Shown piece after piece: positions 1 to 4,976 of a stretch of DNA of 5,207 nt. Position numbers and translations under genes: made by a program. The notes beneath the pieces were generated by a model. The model was not told the origin of the DNA and searched no databases. It was given only the letters and a program-made list of their open reading frames with translations. How positions within the stretch are numbered: position 1 is the stretch's first letter; each line of letters opens with the position of its first letter. The stretch comes from Roseburia sp. (GTDB lineage Bacteria; Bacillota; Clostridia; Lachnospirales; Lachnospiraceae). The DNA lies in the NCBI GenBank assembly GCA_017626625.1, contig JAGAIK010000568.1:1-5207 (forward strand), written 5' to 3'.

Positions 1-65
1 ATAGTACATCGGTAGTATATCAGCTTCCCAAGCTGAGGAGGCGGGTTCGATTCCCGTTGTCTGCT
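1..65 (+). tRNA. tRNA-Gly (anticodon CCC), 5' end cut off by the window
   Basis: Carries glycine to GGG codons. The window begins at acceptor base 7, so six bases of the 5' acceptor strand are missing. The rest folds normally: D stem GTAC (4-7) with GTAT (15-18) and the conserved GG of the D loop at 11-12; anticodon stem TCAGC (20-24) with GCTGA (32-36) around the loop TTCCCAA (25-31), anticodon CCC at 27-29; variable loop GGAG; T stem GCGGG (41-45) with CCCGT (53-57) around TTCGATT; 3' acceptor strand TGTCTGC (58-64); discriminator T65. The next bases are CTT, so CCA is not encoded and must be added after transcription. A hairpin with a U-tract follows ten bases later. Confidence 0.93.
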
Positions 66-75
66 CTTTATGAAT

Positions 76-124
76 AAAAACCTCCCTTTCGGCACATGCT
101 GTCTGAAAAGGAGGTTTTTTATTT
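76..124 (+). terminator. Intrinsic terminator after tRNA-Gly, probably bidirectional
   Basis: Arms at 76-90 and 105-119 form a 15-bp stem with one C/A mismatch around a 14-base loop. On the plus strand the end of the stem runs into TTTTTTATTT; on the minus strand the same stem ends in TTTTTATT. It can therefore act in both directions: ending the tRNA transcript on the plus strand, and catching minus-strand transcripts from the FtsX permease gene, which has no terminator of its own before the convergent small gene. The 3' arm also holds the GGAGG (110-114) that serves as ribosome binding site for the gene at 125, so termination and translation signals are superimposed. Confidence 0.8.
110..114 (+). 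promoter_or_regulatory. Shine-Dalgarno of the Bfd-like gene, buried in the hairpin stem
   Basis: GGAGG stands ten bases before the ATG at 125, with spacer TTTTTTATTT. All five bases are paired in the hairpin at 76-119, so a transcript that reads through from the tRNA would present this site folded away unless the hairpin is opened. Confidence 0.65.
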
Positions 125-301
125 ATGGATTTAGAAGAAATTATCTGTCCCTGTACCAACACCACCCGCGGTATGATTAAAGACGCCGTGGACGCCGGTG
201 CCGCTACCTTAGAGGAAGTCCAGGAGGCTACCGGCGCCGGAACCGTCTGCGGCGCCTGTGTGGATGAAATCGAACAGTTTATCCGGGAACTTATATCCTA
301 A
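125..301 (+). CDS. Bfd-like [2Fe-2S]-binding protein, 58 residues
   Basis: Small iron-sulfur protein of the bacterioferritin-associated ferredoxin (BFD-like) family. Four cysteines, C8, C10, C42 and C45, form the CxC...CxxC pattern. The spacings (2, 32, 3) equal those I recall for E. coli Bfd (C4, C6, C38, C41). The family coordinates one [2Fe-2S] cluster between helices and passes electrons in the cytoplasm, in Bfd itself to bacterioferritin for iron release. The same fold also occurs as a domain of larger oxidoreductases, so the partner here is unknown; no ferritin or reductase gene is in the window. There is no signal peptide or membrane segment. The start is the only in-frame ATG and has GGAGG ten bases upstream. 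Only 59 bases separate the tRNA end from the start and most are hairpin, so no independent promoter was recognised. The stop overlaps the stop region of the convergent permease gene by four bases. Confidence 0.85.
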   Translation: MDLEEIICPCTNTTRGMIKDAVDAGAATLEEVQEATGAGTVCGACVDEIEQFIRELIS

Positions 302-2337
302 AATTGCTCCCCCACAATGCGGTAGTAGGTTTTAGAAGTCACTTTAAATACGATAAAGTAAATCACCCCAAACACCAACAGCGTCGCCAACAGGCAAAGA
401 GCAAACAGCGACTTGTTATACAGATTTAACATGGCAAGCAGCCTGCTCAGCATAGGAAATGCCGCTGCCAGATGAATTGCTGCCATCACAAAGGGCAGGA
501 AAAATACCGTCCGTACCTGAGATGCGATGGCAGCTTTCACTTCTTTCCTGCTCATTCCCACCTTTTCCATAATGGCAAAACGTTCTTTATCCTCGTACCC
601 TTCAGAAATCTGCTTGTAATAAATAATCAGCACCGTTACCATCAAAAACATCAGTCCTAAAAACAGTCCAAGGAAGAAAAAGCTACCGTTGAGGCTTAAG
701 TAGTCCTCATAGCCTTCCTGCTTTGACTGTACGCCGTATCCGGTCGTATGCGAAAATCCTGCCGCGCCGCTGTCCCAAATCCCCTGCATTTTCTCCCGGA
801 CATTCTCTGCACACTCCTTTTTCTCTTCCGCCGTTCCATCTATGTCAACTGCCATTTCATAGGCAACACTGCAGCCTCCCGCCTCCGGATTTTCTTCATA
901 GTAAGCCGCCATTTTCCCATAGATATCCGACAGCGTTTCCTCATCCGAAACCACCAGATACATGACGCCTCCGGGAATCAGAGAGCCATACGCTGCGTTC
1001 GCACCGGACAGTTTTATACTTTCTGCCACCTGGTATTCTTTTCCGAGAAAAATGATGCTGCCTTCTTCATAAACCGGGGCTGCCGCCACAACCACCTCAT
1101 CCTGCCCGAACTCCGGCAGTGTGGTTTCTTCTAATGTCTCATAATCCGCTTTCGTCAGAATTGCCGCCATTCCCATTTGTGACATTTGTGACGCTTCATC
1201 CCTCAAAATGGAAATCTCATTTTCCTCTTTCACCACAGCCGTACTGATACTCGCCGTACTCATTGTTTCGGTAACGACTCTGCCGCTTTCCCGGACACTG
1301 CTCTTTACCTCATCAAAGGCTGCTTTCCTCGTTTCCTCATCCGGCACTCCGGCATAATTTACGGTTACCTCCACATCTCCGGCATAGTTCTGCTCTATTT
1401 CATCTTCCAGCCCTACGTACATACTGACCGTGGTAGATACCATGACAAGCACCATCGTGGATAAAATACAGATATTGGCCAGCCCCACCGCATTCTGTTT
1501 CATACGGTAAATCATACCGGAAACCGAAGTAAAATGCTTTGTCTGGTAATAATAGCGCTTATTGCTGCGCAGCAGCTTTAAAAAGGCAATGCTTCCCGCT
1601 GTAAACAGTGCGTAGGTTCCAACAATGACAAGCAGCACCGCCACAAAAAACAGGCTTAAGACGCCCATAACATCCTCCGTGGTAATGGCGATATAATATC
1701 CCGCCGCAAGGCAGGCTACGCCAAAAACCGCAAGAAGCAGCTTCGTTTTCGGCTCCTTCTCCCCGGCATTGCCGCTCCGCAAAAGCTCCATGGGATTTGC
1801 CAGCTTTACCTGCATAAAATTATAAAACAGCGTTGCCAGATAAATCAGCCCGAACAGCTCCACCGTCTGCATACAGCCCCAGCCGGAAATATAGAAAGGA
1901 ATGCTCTCGGAGAGCCCTGTCATGCGGTAAAGCAACATGGTCAGCAGCTTATTAAAAACAATCCCCAACACCAGTCCGCCGCCCACGGACAGAACAAAGG
2001 TGGTCAGTGTTTCCCAGAACAAAACCCTTGCAATATGCTTTTTCTCCATGCCAAGGATATTATAAACCCCCAGCTCCTTTTTCCGGCGTTTCATAATAAA
2101 GCTATTAGTATAAAAGAGCAAAATGCAGACAAAAATACCGATAACCGCCAGTCCCAAGGATAAGATAGTCGTCAACTGCGCCGAGCCTCGCACATGGTCA
2201 AGCCCCTCATTCCCCTGCATGGCGCGCATGGAATAAAACATCATGGCGGACAGCATTCCCGTCAAAAGGTAGGGCACATAAAACTGTCTGTTATTTTTCA
2301 TATTGGTAAATGCCAGTTTCCGATAAAGGCTATTCAT
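298..2337 (-). CDS. FtsX-like permease of a BceAB-type ABC transporter (BceB-like)
   Basis: Membrane subunit of a peptide-antibiotic resistance or sensing transporter. From the ATG at 2337 it has 679 residues, the usual size of the BceB group. Hydrophobic segments lie near residues 19-39, 55-76, 107-127, 154-174, 199-217, 225-248, 284-307, 553-574, 609-629 and 644-664. A soluble, presumably extracellular domain of about 245 residues sits between segments 7 and 8. Ten segments with this large loop is the BceB layout; in that family the loop takes part in recognising antibiotic or lipid-linked targets. FtsX-type cytoplasmic stretches follow segment 2 (about 83-102, KRRKKELGVYNILGM) and segment 8 (about 581-604, ERFAIMEKVGMSRKEV). 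The gene overlaps the end of its ATPase gene by eight bases, so translation is probably coupled. A GTG at 2349 would add four residues, but GGTGG eight bases before ATG 2337 favours the shorter form. The substrate cannot be read from sequence. Confidence 0.9.
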   Translation of the reverse strand: MNSLYRKLAFTNMKNNRQFYVPYLLTGMLSAMMFYSMRAMQGNEGLDHVRGSAQLTTILSLGLAVIGIFVCILLFYTNSFIMKRRKKELGVYNILGMEKKHIARVLFWETLTTFVLSVGGGLVLGIVFNKLLTMLLYRMTGLSESIPFYISGWGCMQTVELFGLIYLATLFYNFMQVKLANPMELLRSGNAGEKEPKTKLLLAVFGVACLAAGYYIAITTEDVMGVLSLFFVAVLLVIVGTYALFTAGSIAFLKLLRSNKRYYYQTKHFTSVSGMIYRMKQNAVGLANICILSTMVLVMVSTTVSMYVGLEDEIEQNYAGDVEVTVNYAGVPDEETRKAAFDEVKSSVRESGRVVTETMSTASISTAVVKEENEISILRDEASQMSQMGMAAILTKADYETLEETTLPEFGQDEVVVAAAPVYEEGSIIFLGKEYQVAESIKLSGANAAYGSLIPGGVMYLVVSDEETLSDIYGKMAAYYEENPEAGGCSVAYEMAVDIDGTAEEKKECAENVREKMQGIWDSGAAGFSHTTGYGVQSKQEGYEDYLSLNGSFFFLGLFLGLMFLMVTVLIIYYKQISEGYEDKERFAIMEKVGMSRKEVKAAIASQVRTVFFLPFVMAAIHLAAAFPMLSRLLAMLNLYNKSLFALCLLATLLVFGVIYFIVFKVTSKTYYRIVGEQF

Positions 2338-3097
2338 TTTCTTCACCACCCGTCGTCAATATCGTTAAGGTATCCGAAATTTTTGCATAAAGCTCTTCAT
2401 TAGAAAGATTTCCACGGTACAACTGGTGGAATACCTCGCCGTCCTTGATGAATAAAATCCGGTTGGCATGGCTTGCTGCTTTTATGCTGTGGGTTACCAT
2501 CAAAATCGTCTGCCCCTGTGCATTAATTTCGTGAAATAAATGGAGCAGGCTGTCCGTTGCCTTAGAATCCAACGCCCCGGTAGGCTCATCTCCCAACACC
2601 AGTTGGGGATTTGTAATCAGCGCCCGTGCCACCGCTGCCCGCTGTTTCTGCCCGCCGGACACCTCATAGGGGTACTTCGCCAGAATATCCCCTATCCCAA
2701 GCTGCTTTGCAACAGGCATAAGCCTCGGCTCCATCTCCTTCGGCGGCACCTGCTCTAACACCAGGGGCAGCAGGATATTATCCTTCAGCGAAAAATTATC
2801 CAACAGGTTAAAATCCTGAAAAATAAATCCCTGATTGTCCCTGCGGAATGCCGCCAGCTCCTTTTCCCGAATCGCCACAATATTTTTTCCGTTTAAAAGC
2901 ACCGTGCCGCTGGTGGGTTTGTCTAATGCCGCTAAAATGTTAAGCAGCGTTGTTTTCCCGGAACCGGACTCCCCCATAATCGCCACATACTCCCCTTCTT
3001 CCACGGAAAAATTGATATCAGACAGTGCCTGCACCTGATGACCGCCGAAGCGTGTGGTATATATTTTTTTTAAATTGTTTACCTCTAAAATCGCCAT
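2330..3097 (-). CDS. ATP-binding protein of the BceAB-type transporter (BceA-like)
   Basis: Cytoplasmic ATPase that powers the FtsX-like permease encoded just downstream; 255 residues, the normal size for the MacB/LolD/BceA group. It has Walker A GESGSGKT (42-49), Q-loop glutamine 94 in FQDFNLLD, signature VSGGQ (146-150), Walker B LVLGDEP (166-172) with catalytic E171, D-loop GALD (174-177) and switch histidine H203. The phrase FIFQDFNLLD followed by a short helical insert is typical of transporters that pair with FtsX permeases. The ATG at 3097 is preceded by GGGAG eleven bases upstream, slightly far, with an in-frame TAA three bases before the ATG, so no longer form is possible. It is the first clear gene of its operon; the likely promoter is near 3219-3227 and a possible response-regulator site is at 3277-3292. 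A short membrane-peptide frame overlaps its first 80 bases. Confidence 0.93.
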   Translation of the reverse strand: MAILEVNNLKKIYTTRFGGHQVQALSDINFSVEEGEYVAIMGESGSGKTTLLNILAALDKPTSGTVLLNGKNIVAIREKELAAFRRDNQGFIFQDFNLLDNFSLKDNILLPLVLEQVPPKEMEPRLMPVAKQLGIGDILAKYPYEVSGGQKQRAAVARALITNPQLVLGDEPTGALDSKATDSLLHLFHEINAQGQTILMVTHSIKAASHANRILFIKDGEVFHQLYRGNLSNEELYAKISDTLTILTTGGEENE

Positions 3098-3182
3098 TTC
3101 TTACTTTTCTCCCTTTCCTTATAAAATAAATCAGAATGATACCTGTAGCTGCAATCCCAAGGACTGCCTTTTTTCCTTTCAT
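3018..3182 (-). CDS. Possible small single-TM peptide overlapping the ATPase start
   Basis: Unrecognised short reading frame of 54 residues, or 59 if it starts at the ATG at 3197. It begins MKGKK, has a hydrophobic run AVLGIAATGIILIYFI (residues 6-21) and then RKGRK, which looks like a one-pass membrane peptide with basic flanks. The rest is basic and polar and lies out of frame over the first 80 bases of the ATPase gene. ATG 3182 has GGTGG eight bases upstream, the same arrangement as the permease start; ATG 3197 has AGGG six bases upstream. It lies just downstream of the predicted promoter, so it would be the first frame translated on the transporter mRNA. It may be a small transporter-associated protein or a leader peptide. 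Equally it may be an accident of an AT-rich leader, since the overlapping half shows no sign of being a protein in its own right. Confidence 0.3.
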   Translation of the reverse strand: MKGKKAVLGIAATGIILIYFIRKGRKVRNGDFRGKQFKKNIYHTLRRSSGAGTV

Positions 3183-3218
3183 CGTAATCACCACCATATC
3201 TTTCCCTGAACTGTACCC

Positions 3219-3227
3219 AGTATAGCA
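3219..3227 (-). promoter_or_regulatory. Extended -10 promoter for the BceAB-type operon
   Basis: Reading on the minus strand, TGCTATACT gives the extended TGn element and a -10 box with five of six consensus bases. At 17-bp spacing the -35 position is TAGCCT, which matches poorly, as is common at activator-dependent promoters. Transcription would start near 3212, leaving a leader of about 115 bases before the ATPase ATG. The candidate operator at 3277-3292 is centred roughly 70 bases upstream of that start. Confidence 0.5.
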
Positions 3228-3230
3228 AAA

Positions 3231-3270
3231 CAGGGAAATGCAGGCTATCGATTTAGCTTACATTTCCCTG
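3231..3270 (-). terminator. Hairpin with short U-tract, possible terminator of the SsuABC-like operon
   Basis: Perfect 10-bp arms CAGGGAAATG and CATTTCCCTG enclose 20 bases that can form a further GCTA/TAGC stem. On the minus strand the outer stem is followed by TTTTGC. It is the best terminator candidate after the permease stop at 3351, although the U-tract has only four bases. The hairpin sits over the -35 and spacer region of the promoter for the next operon, and its 3' arm repeats as CAGGGAAA complement further on (3201-3208). Confidence 0.45.
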
Positions 3271-3276
3271 TGATTT

Positions 3277-3292
3277 CTTACAATTTTGTAAG
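3277..3292. promoter_or_regulatory. Palindromic operator, candidate BceR-like response-regulator site
   Basis: CTTACAATTTTGTAAG is a perfect inverted repeat with 7-bp arms around TT. It fits TNACA-N4-TGTAA, which I recall as the consensus for BceR/PsdR-type response regulators in Bacillus, and it does so on both strands. It lies upstream of the weak -35 of the transporter promoter, where an activator site is expected. No response regulator is encoded in the window, so the link rests on motif and context alone. Confidence 0.5.
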
Positions 3293-3295
3293 ATT

Positions 3296-3311
3296 GGAGG
3301 AATTTTCCTCC
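3296..3311. repeat. Second perfect 16-bp palindrome
   Basis: GGAGGAATTTTCCTCC has 7-bp arms around TT, the same geometry as the palindrome at 3277-3292, with centres 19 bp apart. It may be another protein site or a small RNA hairpin in the 3' untranslated region of the permease gene. Neither strand has a U-tract directly after it, so it is not a convincing terminator. Confidence 0.45.
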
Positions 3312-3350
3312 TCAATAATTCTGTTTTTTCTTCGAGTCTTACGCAAACAT

Positions 3351-4121
3351 TTAGTCCTGCTGCGCTTCCCACAGCCCCCGTTTCATCAACAGCCGCTTCT
3401 CAATGACAGAAAAGATAAATTTATCAATCAGGATACCTACAACGACAATCACCAGCATGACCAGCATGACCTGGTTGATATCCGCCATGTCACGTCCCAT
3501 AATCAGGGTTTGTCCCAGACCCACGGAGGTTGTCATAACCTCCCCTGACATCAGCGCCCTCCAGGCAAAGGACCAGCCCTGTTTCAAGCCGGAAACCAGC
3601 TCCGGCAGGCTTGCCGGAAAAATAACGTACCGGTAAAGCTGACGTTTTCCCGCTCCCATAGTAAGCGCCGCCTTGATATAAATGGGCTGGATATTCTTAA
3701 TAGCATTATCCACGGAAATGGCAATACTGAACGCAGAGCCCATCACCACCACAAACAAAATCGCCTGGGTGGACAATCCAAACCAGAGAATGGAAAAAGG
3801 CACCCAGCAGACACTCGGCAGCGTCTGTATTCCCAGAATAACGGGTTTTAAATTTTTCTGCAAATATTTGAAATGGTTCATCAAAAGTCCTACCACCACG
3901 CCGATAACAATGGCAATGGCATAGCCCGCCACGCCCCGGAGCAGCGAATTTGCAACTGCCTGCCACAGCGGCCCGTCACTGCAAAGCTCAAGGAAACGCT
4001 GTCCCACTCCCAACGGAGAGGGCACGGCATATGACTTAAACACCATAAGTACATCCACGCCGAGCCAGTAAAAAATCTGCCATACCGCAATCAGCACACA
4101 CAGGAAAATTACAATGCTCAC
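3351..4121 (-). CDS. Permease of an SsuC/TauC/NrtB-type ABC importer
   Basis: Inner-membrane channel subunit of an importer of the nitrate/sulfonate/taurine class; 256 residues. Hydrophobic segments lie near 3-21, 60-82, 92-115, 118-136 and 217-237, with a further one likely near 180-196. The binding-protein-dependent permease loop is seen at 150-173 (KAALTMGAGKRQLYRYVIFP and on), the part that docks on the ATPase; the family's usual EAA begins KAA here. LPSVCWVPFSILWFG (101-115) and the region around GEVMTTSVGLG (193-203) are typical of SsuC/TauC relatives. The start is GTG at 4121, directly after the TAA of the ATPase gene, with GGAGG eight bases upstream, so the two are translated as a pair. 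The substrate could be a sulfonate, taurine, a thiamine precursor or another small molecule; no riboswitch or enzyme gene in the window decides it. Confidence 0.9.
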   Translation of the reverse strand: MSIVIFLCVLIAVWQIFYWLGVDVLMVFKSYAVPSPLGVGQRFLELCSDGPLWQAVANSLLRGVAGYAIAIVIGVVVGLLMNHFKYLQKNLKPVILGIQTLPSVCWVPFSILWFGLSTQAILFVVVMGSAFSIAISVDNAIKNIQPIYIKAALTMGAGKRQLYRYVIFPASLPELVSGLKQGWSFAWRALMSGEVMTTSVGLGQTLIMGRDMADINQVMLVMLVIVVVGILIDKFIFSVIEKRLLMKRGLWEAQQD

Positions 4122-4865
4122 TTATATTTCCTCCCCTCTGATTTCCTCTAAGATTTGATGCCGCAGTTCCACAAACTCCGGCGAATATACGTGTCTCGGA
4201 CGCTCCAGCCCGATTTCCACAATATGAGGTTTCTTCTGCGAATCCGCAGAGAGCACCACTACCCTGTCCCCAAGGTAAACCGCCTCCTCCACACTGTGGG
4301 TGATGAATAAAATCGTCCGCTTTGTCTCCATCCAGATTCTCTGCAATTCCTCCCGAAGCTTATTTGAGGTCTGTTTATCCAACGCAGAAAAAGGCTCGTC
4401 CATCAAAAGAACCGACGAGTCCATAGTCAGCGCCCTTGCCAGAGCCGTCCGCTGGCGCATTCCTCCGGATATCTGATGAATGGGATAGTCCCGGTACTCC
4501 AGCAAATTTACCATTTTCAGATAATGCAGCGCCCGTTCCTCCTGCTCTTCCTTCGAAACTCCCGCTAACTTCATACCGAACTTCACATTGTCAATCACAT
4601 TCAACCACGGATACAGACCGTGGTCCTGAAACATTACCGTCCGGTCTGCTCCCGGTCCGGTTATCTTCTTCCCATCCAGTAAAATTTCCCCGCTCGTGGG
4701 CTTTAACAGCCCCGCAATCAGGTTCAGCAGCGTACTTTTTCCGCAGCCGGAAGCGCCCACAATGCAGACAAATTCTCCCGGCTCTACACAAAGACTGATT
4801 TCATTTAAAGTAGCATTCTCACTGTTGCTAAACTGCATACTCACATTTTTTAATTCCAACGACAT
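4122..4865 (-). CDS. ATP-binding protein of an SsuB/TauB/NrtD-type ABC importer
   Basis: Cytoplasmic ATPase of the nitrate/sulfonate/taurine importer class; 247 residues, normal for the family. It has Walker A GASGCGKST (37-45), Q-loop glutamine 80 in MFQDHGLYPWLNV (the PWL stretch is typical of this class), signature ISGGM (132-136) followed by RQRTALARAL, Walker B VLLMDEP (152-158) with E157, SALD (160-163) and switch histidine H190 in ITHSVEEA. The signature has M in place of the usual Q, a common variant here. ATG 4865 has GGAGG six bases upstream. It lies between the binding-protein gene (111 bases upstream) and the permease gene (no gap), so the three form one operon. The upstream gap carries the 18-bp hairpin array, which may lower ATPase and permease output relative to binding protein. 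Confidence 0.93.
   Translation of the reverse strand: MSLELKNVSMQFSNSENATLNEISLCVEPGEFVCIVGASGCGKSTLLNLIAGLLKPTSGEILLDGKKITGPGADRTVMFQDHGLYPWLNVIDNVKFGMKLAGVSKEEQEERALHYLKMVNLLEYRDYPIHQISGGMRQRTALARALTMDSSVLLMDEPFSALDKQTSNKLREELQRIWMETKRTILFITHSVEEAVYLGDRVVVLSADSQKKPHIVEIGLERPRHVYSPEFVELRHQILEEIRGEEI
4130..4134 (-). promoter_or_regulatory. Shine-Dalgarno that fixes the GTG start of the importer permease
   Basis: GGAGG (4134 down to 4130 on the minus strand) stands eight bases before GTG 4121 and lies inside the last codons of the ATPase gene. It supports the GTG start over any later ATG, which would also remove the first membrane segment. Confidence 0.75.
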
Positions 4866-4896
4866 ACTGTTCCTCCATGTTACCGCAGAATTTCCT

Positions 4897-4968
4897 GCTC
4901 TCTGAGGAGAGTATGCTCTCCCCAGAGAGTATGCTCTCCCCAGGGAGTATGCTCTCCTCAGAGAGTAT
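4897..4968. repeat. Four tandem 18-bp units, each a small hairpin
   Basis: The units lie at 4897-4914, 4915-4932, 4933-4950 and 4951-4968. The plus-strand pattern is GCTCTC, a variable centre, then GAGAG and TAT. Each unit except the third pairs CTCTC with GAGAG around a four-base loop; the third (GGGAG arm) has one mismatch or pairs in a shifted register. The loops differ between units while the stems are kept. The 14-base cores of the first and last units (4898-4911 and 4952-4965) are exact reverse complements, so the whole array can also fold as one long hairpin. It lies after the stop of the binding-protein gene and 31 bases before the ATPase start codon, with no U-tract on the minus strand. 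It is therefore more likely an RNA processing or stability element than a terminator. Confidence 0.85.
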
Positions 4969-4976
4969 GGTTTTTC

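Noticed and set aside
96..134. A 12-codon frame (MLSEKEVFYLWI) starting in the hairpin loop and ending over the ferredoxin start, as a leader peptide.
   Set aside because: There is no Shine-Dalgarno before its ATG and the codons follow from the hairpin sequence itself, so it is probably chance.
723..1134. Plus-strand open frames of 80 and 128 residues inside the permease gene.
   Set aside because: They are antisense to a clear coding sequence, show proline- or histidine-rich low-quality composition, and resemble no family.
2338..2349. GTG at 2349 as the start of the FtsX-like permease.
   Set aside because: ATG 2337 is only four codons further, has a GGTGG eight bases upstream and keeps a short overlap with the ATPase gene; the GTG has no comparable site.
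3296..3311. Palindrome as terminator of the importer operon.
   Set aside because: The stem is short with a two-base loop and there is no U-tract directly downstream on the minus strand; the hairpin at 3231-3270 is a better candidate.
4436..4798. Plus-strand 120-residue open frame opposite the importer ATPase.
   Set aside because: The opposite strand encodes all conserved ABC motifs in order; this frame is a shadow of them.
4897..4968. Repeat array as a CRISPR or as a Rho-independent terminator.
   Set aside because: Units are contiguous at 18 bp without unique spacers, and no U-tract follows on the transcribed minus strand. The plus-strand GGTTTTTCC after it faces away from the operon.
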